A stretch of 64,000 bases of DNA from Microcebus murinus (lineage: Eukaryota; Chordata; Mammalia; Primates; Cheirogaleidae). Location: positions 64,559,001-64,623,000 of the forward strand of contig NC_134112.1 in NCBI RefSeq assembly GCF_040939455.1. Direction: 5' to 3'. Positions 11,580-23,165 of the stretch are shown one piece after another (the stretch's first letter is position 1; every line of letters starts with the position of its first letter). A program made the position numbers and the translations under genes. The notes beneath the pieces were generated by a model, which saw nothing but the letters and a program-made list of their open reading frames with translations, had not been told where the DNA came from and made no database searches.

Positions 11580-14295
11580 AGTCTGTCATAGTTACAGTGC
11601 CAGCAGAAGACAATGAGACTCCTAGATCAGAGTCAGGTATTCATTGCTCATGGCCCAGCAAACAGCTTGAGCTTTGTGTTCACATTTGGTTCCTTTTGTC
11701 CTCCAAATCCTACTGGGCTATGTGGAGTGGCATAGAACAATGGTGTGTACATAACGGGTCTGTGTCTCAGCTGAGGAGTCCTGAGACGACCCCGTCTTAT
11801 AAAGAAACTTCTAGCCAATTTGTTGATAAAACTTTGTTCTGGAGCAAGACATTTTATTTATTATTCTTGTCCCTTAAAAAAATCTGCTCTTTGACTCAGA
11901 GGAAGAGATACTATCTTTATCTTCTAACACTGTTTGCCATGGAATCATTCTTAGAAAGATAGTCCAGACAAAAAGACAGGTTAAAGCCCTCTAGAAGATA
12001 ACTCTTCAACACCCAGCTTTGTTAAATCACTTGCTTAGGGCTTTTGATACTGTGGTTACCTAAACTATTATTATTATTATTTTTACCATGTATTGAGGGA
12101 TGTAATTACCTATGCAGGATGACTTCAAATAAATAAGGACCAAACTCAGTTTGACAATGAAGAGTGTTTAGGACATACACATTGACTATTTACCGTTTAC
12201 TTGATTTTAACAAATAGGATTCATTATAAACTTAGAAAGCACTTAAGTGACTGACTTTTTCCAGGCAAATTACCAAGCAAGTTAGGATTTTGCTTTTTTG
12301 ATGTTTTTATAAGATTTCAACTTCAAAATGAATTAAATCACAATGTATTAATAGATTCAAATATGATGACAAATTATTGAACCTCAGTGAGGTATAATGA
12401 TATTGTTGAGCACATAAAATAGTCATTTATAATTTAAATTTTATCTGTATCACCATCAAGCTGGGAATTTGCTAAACTAGTGAGGTAAAGCTGTGAGAGA
12501 GAAGGTAGCCATGGTGCAGTGAAGATCTTGTCCTTTCATTGGAGAATTTCTTGGGCTTTGATAACACTTCACATGTGATGTCTGCAAGAAGCAGTTCTAA
12601 TTATGTGAAGCAGAAGTAGATATGCCACAATTAGACTTGACTAAAGAAACAGCAGATAATATTGACTTTATTACTTGACAAAGTCCCATAGGAAACCAGA
12701 ACTATTAGGCAAAACTATCTTGACTGTGTCATAAGTAAGTCAATAGAAGTCACTTAAAGGCTTAGTTGGCTCAGGTAACAACAATTTTAACACATTGCAT
12801 TCTCCAAGGAGAGGGGTCTTATCAGGTATTCAAGACAGGCTCATGACAGATCTGGAAACATTGTGCCTGTCGTTTGGCTTTATGCTAGAGAGAAACGAAG
12901 AACAAATATTTGTAAATGATTTTGAGGGTAAATTTGTGTCTGTCTGACCTATAAATGACTCTAAAGCTTTTCGTGGATGTTATAAGTTTATAACTTCATA
13001 TCAGCCAGGGCCTCTTACCTGGGGGTAAGTGGACACCAGGTGATGCTTCAGGAAGCTTGTGAATATGCATGAAGTTTGGTGTGTATGAACTTGTTGCATT
13101 TTTGGTAGGAGAGACTCAACTTCTGTCAGATTCTTCTTTACTCACAGGGGAGAGGTTAAACCACTTCATTGAGGGGAACTGGGGACAGGGAGCAAAGAAG
13201 GGTGTCGAACGATGAGATTCAACGTCTTTGGCCAGGCTGGGACCTCCCAAGCTTTGCAGACATGGTTATCAGATTCCTGAAGGATCAATCGAGATTAACA
13301 ATAGTGTCTCAATGTCTATATTAATCAAGGTATCACTCAGAGAAATAGCTGGGTATTTTTGCATACTCTACAGTTATGTTGAATGAAAATTGTTCACTCA
13401 ACTGTTGGGGACCAAGTTGGTAGACTGAGTCAAAGGACAAAGATCAAAACAAGATTCAAAAAGAGAGGTGAGGGGATTAAAAAAAAACTATAGTGAGAAC
13501 AGAATATCTTGTTTGCACATTTTTTTTTTGGAGAATTATCTAGCAGCTAGTAGAGAGATTAGTCTGGAAGTTTTTTTTCCTTGAGATAGCCAACTATAGA
13601 GTACCAAAGAAAACAATTTTAGTTGTTGATGAATTCTTCAGAAAACCCCGGGAGCTCTGCTGAGAAGAGACATATGACCCGTTTTCTCTCTTCCCGTAGC
13701 TATCAATCAGCACCTCGCCCTCCTTAGGCCAGTTCAGCCCCATTTCCCTCAGAGTTTCTCACAGGTCAGGTTGATCAAAACTTCAAAAGAAGATTGCACG
13801 GCAGAAAAAAAATGCCACACAAAGTTTTTCTTGATAGATGTACCTTGATCTTTTTAAAATTATTAAATTGGTTCTATTTTTGTGCTGCTTTTATGATGAG
13901 GATAAATATTTTTCCAAATTATGGACAGAGTTCTTGACATACATTGAAAACTCTGTTGGCTTAGAAATAATTGAATCATCATTTCCCCAAGTTATAATTT
14001 ATAGGAGCAAACTTCAAGAGCATGTGTTTTTATTGTTGGTCACTGTACAAAGAAATTTCATATAATTAGGAAAATGGCCAAGGATAATTAGCTATTTAAT
14101 AATTAATTGGCCTATCAGAATCTTTTCCCTCAACATTCAGGACCAATATATTGGCCTAATTGTGCCGAGGAAGTAGATCCCAGACTACTATTATTTTCTC
14201 AGTCTGTTTTAAACATTGCTGTAGAAACCCAATTAAAGAGAGGAAGAATACAAAACAGTATGAAATTATATTTTTAATTAGCATTTCCCTGCTTT
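11580..14295. other. Unassigned non-coding sequence
   Basis: No element recognised. The 121-codon plus frame at 11597-11962 has no domain, and its composition (many W, C and S residues) is typical of chance frames. The stretch 12000-13800 is AT-rich and featureless by eye. Confidence 0.45.
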
Positions 14296-14299
14296 GTTC

Positions 14300-14690
14300 C
14301 TTAGCACTCTTTTGTGGTGTTCTGCATCAGAACCTTGGAATACACCGTTATGTCTGCCTGGCATGCTCTTTCCCTAGATATTCACGTTCAGGCTGTTGCT
14401 ACAGAGTCATCTTAAACATGCTTTCTCTGGTTACCCTGGAAAATGTTAATCTAAATTATCTAAAGTTTGATAATATTTAAAATATTTCCTGTATTTCTTT
14501 CTCATCTGTGTTGCTTGATTTTTTTCTTCAAGGCACTTACCCTTATATTGCATATCTACTATTTTTGTCTACATTCTCCACTAGAAGGGAGGGAAGTGCC
14601 ACAAAAGCAGCTTTGCTGTTGTATCTCTTGCTTCTAGAATGGTGCCCTGAACACTGAAGGTTCCCCATTGAGGATTTGTGAAGAGAATGA
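14300..14690 (+). repeat. L2 LINE 3' end
   Basis: CTGGCATGCTCTTTCCCTAG corresponds to the L2 'aatgctcttccc' block. It is followed by the terminal wording (CTAGAAGGGAGGGAAGTGCC, TTGTATCTCTTGCTTCTAGA, GGTGCCCTGAACACTGAAGG) and a GAATGAATG end. Sense, diverged. Confidence 0.65.
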
Positions 14691-14699
14691 ATGTATAGA

Positions 14700-16370
14700 T
14701 CTTTAAATATTTTGGAATAATGTCTGCAGATGGATTGTATAGTTGTTTTTCAGCTGTATAAAAGTGATAGCAGCTTCTTTGAACTACGCTGAATGCAGAG
14801 CATGTTGCCTTTTTAAAGGAGCAGTTTCTAAGAAGTCAGATTTCACTGTTAGCAATTACCAGGAGGAGCAGCTAAACATTAATAGCATAGTGGTAGCACA
14901 ATCTGAGTGGGATTTACTGAGTATTTATAAAATATAATTGTCACTTCCTAAATTATTTAATAGTTAAAACTTCTAACTTCTGTGTTTTTTTTTTTCTATT
15001 GGTCTTTTTTTCTATTTCTATGGTCTTTTTTTCTATTATCTTGCACAGAGATGTGGCCACTGACCTATTACTAGTGCAAGAGATTAAAAATCAAAGGTTT
15101 AAATTATCCATTTATTGTTGTTACCTCCACATAATTCTAAAATCAAGACGAGATAAAGAATAATTAAAGCAATAGAGGAGAATTTAGATCTATACAAAAT
15201 AAGGGTGAAAAGATGATGTGAGTGTATAAAAAGGAAAATTACTGCAATTGTCCATTTTTATTCTTTGAATACAGAAACTCAATAGCCAAATTTAGGATTT
15301 GAGAAGTTTAATCAACTCAACTCAGGTGCTTAATAGAACTATTCTTCCTGTATCCTTTAGAAGGTCTGTTTCACTTTTATTCTTAAATGTCACACTTCAT
15401 ATTCTGTGATAATCTTTAAATTGCTTCAAGACTTTTTGAAACAAAGAGGGTATAGTGTCTATTAAAAAATGAGTTTCATATTAGAATAGCTGTATATGTA
15501 ATTTCATATTACATATTTTAATGTTCATGATAAATTATAAACTAATTTACAAGTATCTTTTATAGAGAAGATGAACCAATATCTTTACATTGTAGGGTAA
15601 TAATAATTTTACTGCTAATTTTAATCTAAAAATCTTAGCTTTGAGCAAAGATTTTTAAAAAAATCATCAAACTTTGTCCTTCTTTTTGATGAAATGGGGT
15701 AAAACTTGGGAAAAAATAATTGAGGAAACAGTTAAAAATGGCTCAGTTGTACAGATCCAAATGTTCTTAGCTTGCTCTGAAGGTTTACCACTGAAATTTT
15801 TTCCATTACCTGTCATCAAGAAGAGGAGAAATATGGTCCCTATAAATTATGTTGCAGAGCAATTGCAGTAGAAAAATGGCAGCCATTATTTTATCAAATT
15901 ACTTTTTATCTACAAGACTGCTCTCCTTGCTGCCATGGTATTGTAAATTAGGTGCTAATGTTTGAAGGAGGGAGTTGTTACTTAGTTTCTAATCTCTACT
16001 TCTATCACTGACAAAATAACTTTGTCTTCTAAGTAAACCCCATAAGACTCCATTGAGTGCTTTGCAGTCTGGGCTGCTGTATGTGTATGTTGCTAATAAT
16101 ACATTCTCTTGATAAAAATCAATTTAAAAGATTTCATTTCATTAGTATTATGAGATTATGAGCTATCCAAGAAGTATTATTAACTAATAATAATGGTTAA
16201 TTTAGCATAGAGTTTCTCAATCTCTTGATATCCCCAACTTCCAAGCAGATGTACTTCACTGAAATATTAATAAAATCGGAAATTTCAGCATAGACTTCTA
16301 TTTGTTTCAGAGTTTTTCATAAATATCACTTGCCTAGGATGGGGTTGTGTTTGGGGGAAAAAAAAAACAA
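14700..16370. other. Unassigned AT-rich sequence
   Basis: Nothing recognised apart from a short local repetition of TCTTTTTTTCTATT at 14990-15040. No credible coding frame. Confidence 0.4.
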
Positions 16371-16374
16371 CAAC

Positions 16375-16510
16375 CAATACTTATTCAGGATCTATGATGT
16401 GTTACATGTTTTGTCTTATTCAGTGCTCGCAACCCAGTACCCTATAGGTATCCACTAGCTCTTTTTTTTGAAAAGCAAACTTTTGCCCAATGCAAATCAT
16501 ACAGCTTCAA
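16375..16510 (-). repeat. MIR SINE fragment
   Basis: The plus strand reads ATCTATGATGTGTTACATGT, then TTATTCAGTGCTCGCAACCC and CCTATAGGTATCC, the reverse of the MIR 3' half. Diverged. Confidence 0.65.
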
Positions 16511-16564
16511 AGAAGACTCAAGATTTCTCAGATTCTAGGGCTATGTTTTTATACTTCCTGGGTG

Positions 16565-16925
16565 GGTCAATTGGGACTGCTATAAAAAATTAGCATAGAC
16601 TGAGAGGTTTAAGCAACAGAAGTTTAATTCCCATGATTCTGGAGGCTAGACTTCTGAGATCAGGGTGCCAGTATAGTCAGGTTCTGGTGAGGTCCTTTTC
16701 TGGGTTGCAGACTGTTTTCTCATCATGTCCTCACATGGTGGAAAGAGGGAGAGGGGGCTCTCTGGGGTTCCTTTTATAAGGCCACCAATCCCATTCATGA
16801 GGGTTCCAGCCTCATGACCTAATCACCTTCCAAACCCCCAGCTCCTAATACCATCACAATGGGAGTTAGAATTTCAACATATGAACTTTTGGGGGACACA
16901 AACATTTATCCCATTGCACTATCCC
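16565..16925 (-). repeat. MLT1-type MaLR LTR
   Basis: A near full-length solo LTR read in reverse: GGGACTGCTATAAAAAATTA, ATGATTCTGGAGGCTAGACT, TCCTCACATGGTGGAAAGAG, CCTCATGACCTAATCACCTT and GGGGGACACAAACATTTATC are in the order expected of MLT1A/MLT1B. It is an ERVL-MaLR element fixed early in mammals. No internal retroviral region is seen. Confidence 0.85.
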
Positions 16926-17439
16926 ATGTCATTCTCACACATCTTACATGTGGAGAACTATAGGAAAGACAAGGATAATTATGCTTCTTAGGGTAAGGAG
17001 AAGTGGATTGACCAAGCCTTTAAGAAGGTGTAACGTTTAGGGGGCAAGATGATGTATAATAGTCCTGAAACTAAAGTTTAGAAACACAAGCCCTTGTTTT
17101 AGGCACTGAATAACTATATGGGTGAATAAACAGCCTAACTACAAAGAGATCGCATTTGTTTCTCTATAAAATGAGATAGTTTATTTCAATATTTTAAGTT
17201 CTTTTCTAAGTCTGAATTACTTTGATTCTATGATGTTGAAAGACTACTATTGACTTAACTGTCTTGATTTTAGATGAAAAGAGAAGCCTTAGAATGAATG
17301 TTTGAAAAGCACAAAGAGAATTCTTGCTTACTTAAAGGCAGGTTTATAATTGAAGGCCATGGAAACAACTTCTTTAGTATTTTTAAAAATTTGAAGGACT
17401 GACTCTCTTAGAGTGCTTTGGGGGCAAAACATCATACAT

Positions 17440-17590
17440 CAAGAACTTGTAATTCATTCAACAAATACATCGAGTCCTTTCTGTGGGCAAAGCATTGTGG
17501 AAATGTGTAGAGTATAACCCCACTATCTTCAAGGAGACTTTGATCTGGTGGAGCAGATATGTAAACACTAACAGAATACAGTATTTGTGT
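17440..17590 (-). repeat. L2 LINE 3' terminus, antisense
   Basis: ATTCATTCAACAAATACATC, then CCTTTCTGTGGGCAAAGCAT and the AGGAGACTTTGATCTGGTGG block, match the reversed L2 3' end. Confidence 0.65.
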
Positions 17591-17959
17591 ATTTGTCCAT
17601 TATTATGGATCTAATACTATTGAAGTGGGCAAAGGAACAATGTAGAAACCCAAAAATAATTCAGAAAAGCTCTCTCATTACTTATTTACTTAAACCACAT
17701 GAAAAGCATAACATAAAGCAGTACTTTAAACACTTCCTGTATCTCTCATCCATTTTCCTCTATTCTGTCCGTCTTCAAAATTCCCCCAAATCACACCCCT
17801 GAACATTTTGTGTCTTTTCTCCTTTCTTCCTTCCCATTCCCTCATCTATGTTGATTCTGTACGACAAAATCTGGAAGAATAGTCTGGCTTGAGAAAACCA
17901 ATGTGTGAGGACAGTGAAGGAAAAGACACTAAACAAGCAAAACCAAATGTTTCTACAGG

Positions 17960-18520
17960 GGCCCATGACAGCTATGGTGTAGTTTCTCCCTCCTGCTGGC
18001 CTTCACTTCCCTTTTTCTCTGGTACAGAACTTCATACTATGGGGAACGAGTTCCAGGTGGTTTGTGGGGCTCACACCATTCCCCATCAGACACAGAGGTA
18101 GAGGGGCCCCAGGACTGGCCATCACATTCCTCCTTTTCCCTGGCCAGAGTGTCTGCTTCAAGCATATACACATGTCCAAAGCTGAGTTGATCAGAGGCCC
18201 TCTGAGAAATTGGGGATTTGGATTTTAGGAAATGATGAACCTCTTTCTTTCTTTGTGTATTACAAGTGGTAAGGATCATACAGTGTGGAATTGCCAAGGT
18301 CCATTTCCTAGACTGGATGAAACAAGCTGCCTACAGAACGGAGATGACTTAGGAGGAGAGCAGCACTGAAACAAACTGCTGGCAGTCTGAGTCTCCAGGT
18401 CCAGCCGTGTCTAAAGCTCACATATCCCTGTGTTTTCTAGCTGCATGAACTAATAAATCCCATTTTTTCCTTCAGCTAGTTTAAGTTGATTTTCTGCTTT
18501 TTGAGATAGAGTTCGGCATA
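17960..18520 (+). repeat. Unnamed old LTR-like repeat with poly(A) signal
   Basis: The end of this segment reads GCATGAACTAATAAATCCCA and then CAGCTAGTTTAAGTTGATTT. This resembles the 3' end of an old LTR-type repeat in which AATAAA (around 18451) is followed by a 'gctagtttgagttgg' motif. The 5' boundary is a guess and no terminal repeats or target duplication could be fixed. Confidence 0.35.
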
Positions 18521-20185
18521 ATGCACATCCTTAGTTGTGGTTGTGGGCATTTTTACATATTATTAATAATTGTGTAGTTTTACTCATCCTGGGTTAGCCT
18601 TTATAGAGGGTAGCAAAAATGTTAGTCCAGAGCACCTGAATCTCTTCATATCCCAAGTTCCTATCCTACTTGCTTCATTAGTAGAGCTCTGTTTACAGTT
18701 CAATGTCTCTGCTCCCTTTTCCTTCTATTTGGGGTATATAAAATATCCCTCAGGTTCCTGTATAGGTGCTGTGAAATAGACCAAAGCTGAGTTCATTGCA
18801 GTCCCTTCTTAAAGGGTCTGGGAATGGTTGGCTTCTCAAAGAGCAAACTTGCATTTTTGGTGTCTAACTTCCCTTCCTTCATGACCAGTGTTTTAATTTT
18901 GGTGAAGCTCTCTTTGACACACTAAAGCAAGAAACATAGGCTTTCCTGTAGAATATATTCCATGACACTGTATGAGCACATCCCCTGGAAGTGAAAGATG
19001 GAATAACTATATCATTCCTACTTATGACCCACTATAATTGACAAATTAAAGAGGCCCATTCTTCATCAAGGACTCTGGGCTGGCTTTGGAGGACTCCCTG
19101 ACCATGATTGGAGAAACTAGCTTTTTTCTACCTCCCGAGATCTCCTCCATTGGCATGTGTCTTCAAGGGTAAGAGATACACCGCCTTCACTTCCAGCTTC
19201 CCGGGACTGCTCAGAGAGTGCCGAATGTGAGTCTCATGAGTCTATCTTACTAGAGATTACCCAGTTATGGCCTCAATTCTTACTACATTCAGTATTGGGG
19301 AAAATTTTGGTAGCATTTTGGAAAAGGAATAAAATTTAATATTGCTCATTAATGACTATATATAGACACCACACAAACTGGACTTCCAGGTCTCACTTTA
19401 TAGATCCAAATGGATCACAAATTATAGTTCTTTCTCAGATGATGTGGAAAGACAAAGTAATTGCTTCTCTGTTCATTGACATTTGGTGATGAATTTGGCA
19501 TATGAGTCCAATAACTTCCCATGGTGTCGTGGTTTTAGGGCAGTGGGATCCTGATGCGTGGATATGTTAGTCTTTAACGCTTTGAGTCCATCAATAGTGC
19601 TTAGGACAGAGACTTGCAAACTGTCCTGTAAATGAGGCATCTCTCTGCCTCTTATCCATCCTAATGCTTTATCTATGGTATGTTCTGACCATGATTTAAT
19701 GGCTCCCCCCCCACTCCAAAATAGTATTTCTCACAATTTTCTCAGGTTTTTGGTAGCTAGTATCTGTGCCAGTCATTCCAATACCTGTCTAATGTAAGTG
19801 AAATAGCCACAGTCATGTCCCTTGGGATCTTGTCTTTGCCCATAGAGCCAGGGGGTGCTTTGAAGTAGTACAAGCTGATATAACTTCTATTTCCTCTCAG
19901 TGTTCAAAATTGACTTCATCTTTTAAGATATTAGGTGTCTCACCATGTTGGAGTGAACACCAACTTCTAGTTTGCTACTTTCTTTGCTTATTATATAGAT
20001 ATCCTCAGTTTCTTTAGACCTGTAAAGATTATCTGGCTGGCAAAGTTATTCCTGAACAGTGCTCTTATCCATAATGTGCAACTCTGATTTTAGTGTTACC
20101 TCCTTGATGATTCTTGAAGGTTTTAAAAAAAGTTATCATATTTATGTCTTGGATATAATTGAAATTTTTTGGTACCATAATTCTA
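18520..20185. other. Unassigned, possibly old retroviral-internal sequence
   Basis: No protein domain survives in any frame. If the upstream LTR-like call is right this could be degraded internal sequence, but there is no motif to prove it. A poly(C) run of about ten bases lies near 19708. Confidence 0.3.
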
Positions 20186-20189
20186 ACAT

Positions 20190-20445
20190 TTATTTTTAAA
20201 TTTTATTTCAGACCTTTATGGGCTACAAATGTTTTGGTTACATAAATTGCTTTTGTACCATTTGAGTCAAAGTTATAAGTGTACCCATCACCCAGAGAGT
20301 GTGCATTGCATTAATAATCTGTTAGGTGTGAATTTACCCATCCTCTTCTCCTCCCTACCACCTGCTTGATTTCCGATGAGTGTTGTTTCCATATGTGCAT
20401 GTAAGTGTTGATCGATTATTTCCAGTTTAATGGTGTGTACAATGT
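20190..20445 (-). mobile_element. Strepsirrhine L1 3' UTR, 5'-truncated
   Basis: The plus strand begins with a T-rich tail, then TTTCAGACCTTTATGGGCTA, GTTTTGGTTACATAAATTGC, CCATTTGAGTCAAAGTTATA and CCCATCACCCAGAGAGTGTG. In reverse this is the same 3' UTR as the L1 at 8959-10375, ending in a TGAAATAAA stretch. Only about 250 bp of the 3' end was inserted. Confidence 0.8.
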
Positions 20446-20449
20446 CTTA

Positions 20450-21240
20450 GTTTTTTTTTTTTAAGTAAAAGTGTCCTTTTGTGTCATGTCTGTAATGATT
20501 TTTTTAATCCAGGGTACAATGGGTTGCATCCTAAGAGTGTCATTTATGGGTATTTCCATAAATTATAATCTCATGAAACTTGTGATCTAGTCTTAGAGTA
20601 GTATCATCATTAGAGAAACCCAGTGCAGAAAACAAGATGTAATTGCAAAAATTTCACAGTAACTCAAATTATTTATCTGTATTTCTCAATTATCACAAAG
20701 TAGAATCACAGTCTATAAAAATACTGTTTTAAAATGCCCCCACTGTATTTTCCATCTTACTCTCTCACATCCCATAGCTCTTTTGGAATTTACAACATAA
20801 TTTTATTTTATGTATTAACATTTTTTATATTTATGTTTACCTTTTAAATTTACATATTAATATATGTAGATTATTTTTATCAATTTTATACTAATTATAA
20901 TTTTAATGAATTCTTCAAAGAAAATTTATAGCTGTGTTTATAAGAAATTAAAAATCTACATTTTGTTGCAGAGAACTATAATAAGGTGACATAAAAGACT
21001 TTCAAGCATGAATTTATGCATATATAAGGATAAAATGCTCTAGGAACAGGGGAAGAGAAATGCAAATTCAAAGAGAAAAAGCAATAGTATTTTTCTTAGG
21101 GCCTGCAAACAAAAATATTTGAAATACTTGAACAGTGCAAATGAATGGTATGTGTTTTTGACATTTATGTAAGCAGTGCCCTTGTGACAAATGTCTGACA
21201 AAACACCAAGTGTTTGAGTCCCTATCTCCAACTGGCATCT
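20450..21240. other. Unassigned AT-rich sequence
   Basis: Very AT-rich between 20780 and 21020; no element recognised. Confidence 0.4.
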
Positions 21241-21245
21241 TAGGG

Positions 21246-21311
21246 TCTAATTTAGAAATCTACCTGTTGCAGGTTCTTTGGGTCTTGCAACAGGTAGACT
21301 TCTAAATTAGA
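21246..21311. repeat. 66-bp near-perfect inverted repeat (hairpin)
   Basis: The left arm at 21246-21271 (ending CTACCTGTTGCA) and the right arm at 21286-21311 (starting TGCAACAGGTAG) are complementary at 25 of 26 positions. A 14-bp spacer of mostly G and T separates them. The single mismatch is an A against G difference 13 bases from the outer end. No terminal target duplication is apparent. In RNA this would fold into a long stable stem; on the DNA it could form a cruciform. Confidence 0.9.
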
Positions 21312-21598
21312 ATTTTTGGGGAAAAACCTCAGGGAAACTCAATGATCATCTTGTTCAACCACTACTAGAGGCTGAAAACCTTTTAAAATCTCTGGAAAAG
21401 TGGTTCATCGTTTCTTCACTCTCTTCATCTGGCCTTTCCTGCATCTCTCTCTTTTTTTTGCATGAACACACTTATCAAAAAGATGGTAATTTAGGCTAAG
21501 CACTGGTGTTAAAGTATTAGGAATATGATTGGTGAAGAAAATAGTTTCCTGACCTCTCTGAGCCTAAAGTCTGGCAGGAAATACAGCCCATGAAACAA

Positions 21599-21653
21599 GC
21601 CTGTGAATAGCCATTGCACTCCAGCCTGGGCAACACTGCAAGACCCCATCTCT
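21599..21653 (+). pseudogene. 7SL RNA 3'-end fragment
   Basis: GCCTGTGAATAGCCATTGCA, then CTCCAGCCTGGGCAACACTG and AAGACCCCATCTCT, match the last 55 or so bases of 7SL RNA. The GCCTGTGAATAGCC wording is 7SL-specific; a standard Alu right arm differs there. The piece is truncated at the 5' side and lacks a clear poly(A) tail. Confidence 0.75.
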
Positions 21654-22230
21654 GAACACACAAACTGTCCTGCTGCATCTTCCTGCCCTCCTAGTGACTG
21701 GCCTCCCTGCTTCCAGCTTGAGTAAGCCATTCAAAACAGTACTACTCTGATAACTCCTCTACTTAAAATTTTCCAAGAACATTACATTGTCTTTATAATA
21801 AAATCCAAACTCCTCCCTCAAAATTCTCCATTTTTAGCCTCCCTTTTCACAGTCCTACTCTGGTTTACAGGCCAAATGAACGTTTTCCAGATCTTTGAAC
21901 AGGACATGCTACTCTTACCTCCAGACTTCGACGCTTACTAAGGCACACAATGGTAATGAGTTTAATTAGATACGCATATCTCTGATAATATTTCAGCTAG
22001 TGAAAATACATTTTTCCTTACTAAGGTCTTTAGGAACACTCCATTCTTAATGCCGTAAGAATCTATGCTATAGGAAAGCTGTAGGGAAATAGACTTTTAG
22101 AAAGGAGAGCTTTTTGTAGGTATTTAAGTTACAGGAATAACTTGGTTTGGTCTTTATGTCTACCTTCTCAGGAACTGAATTAATTGATTAAAAGTCTGTG
22201 TGTGTGTATCAATACATAGTTGTTGTTGTT

Positions 22231-22525
22231 CAGAGATAGGGTCTCACACTCTCACAATGTTGCCCAGGCTGGAGTGCGGTTGCCATTCACAGGCAAGATC
22301 CCAGTACTGATCAGAACTGGAGTTTTGACCTGCTCCATTTCTCACCTAGGCTGGTTCATCCCTCCTTAGGTGGTGTCCCCTGATCCCAGGAGGTCACCAT
22401 ATTAATGCTTGGAGGACACCCGATAGGTATAGCATAGTATAGCCCAGAACTCCTGGGCTCAAGTGATCCTCCTGCCTCAGCTTTCCAAGTAGCTGGGACT
22501 ACAGGTGTGTACCACTGTACCTGAC
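22231..22525 (-). pseudogene. RN7SL pseudogene: Near full-length 7SL RNA retrocopy
   Basis: The reverse complement runs from the Alu-like 5' domain (ending near 22525; CACCTGTAGTCCCAGCTACT at 22508-22489) through the complete S domain to the 3' Alu domain (AGGTCAAAACTCCAGTTCTG; CACTCCAGCCTGGGCAACAT) and stops at about 22231. Presence of the S domain separates it from an Alu. It spans about 295 bases against roughly 300 for 7SL, with scattered substitutions. A possible imperfect target duplication is TCAATACATA (about 22209) against TCAATAAATA (about 22526). As a retrocopy without its upstream promoter it is probably not transcribed. Confidence 0.88.
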
Positions 22526-23010
22526 TCAATAAATATTTATGGAATGTCTTTTCTGTGTTAGGAAATGTTCTCGACACTGGCAATTTGTAAATAACCAAGA
22601 TCCCATCCTCATGGAGTTTATGTTCTAGTGGATGAGTCAGGCTATAAACAGATGGGTGTTCTATATCGGGATAATATGTGCAATGAGGAAAAATAAGGCA
22701 AGGAGGGAAGCGAGTTCTGGAGAAAGGCCTTACTTACTATTTCACATAGAGTACTCAGGGAAGGATGCTTTATAAGATGACATTTTTGCAGTGACCTAAA
22801 GGATGTAAGGGAACAAGCTACACGGACATCAGAGAAATGAATTTTCTGGTTAGTAGCAGCATGTACAAAGGACTTGAACTTGGGATGTGCTGGGTATGTG
22901 TAAGGCTGCTGTAGCTGGAGCTGAGCAAAGGAGGCAGGAGGGAGCATGGAAGAAGAGGGGTCAAAGAGGGGGTGAGAGGTGGGTGGGAAGTATGTTCCCG
23001 TAAGGCCATG
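22526..23010 (-). repeat. L2 LINE, 3' segment (first part)
   Basis: AATAAATATTTATGGAATGT and GGAAATGTTCTCGACACTGG, then TCCTCATGGAGTTTATGTTC, reproduce the reversed L2 3' end. This continues as the purine-rich antisense of L2 ORF2 (GGACTTGAACTTGGGATGTG). It resumes at 23166 after an inserted MER5-like element. Confidence 0.7.
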
Positions 23011-23011
23011 G

Positions 23012-23165
23012 TTCCCAAACCTTAGCCTTCATTTGAGGCACCTGGAGTGCCTGTAAAAATAGATTTCTAGACCCCATTCCCAGTGTTTATAATTCAGTAG
23101 ATTTGGAGTAGGGCCTGAGAACAATTCTACTAAACTCTTTGGTGATGCATACGCTGTAGAGCATT
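23012..23165 (+). mobile_element. MER5-like hAT-Charlie element inside L2
   Basis: GGTTCCCAAACCTTAGCCTT at the left, TAATTCAGTAGATTTGGAGT in the middle and GGGCCTGAGAACAATTCTAC to the right follow the MER5A order. L2 sequence flanks it on both sides, so the element entered an existing L2 copy. Confidence 0.7.

Noticed and set aside
11597..11962. 121-codon plus-strand frame
   Set aside because: Composition typical of chance translation, no domain or homologous motif, and no flanking gene structure.
22231..22525. An Alu element
   Set aside because: The 7SL S domain, which Alus lack, is present between the two Alu-like ends, so it is a 7SL retrocopy.
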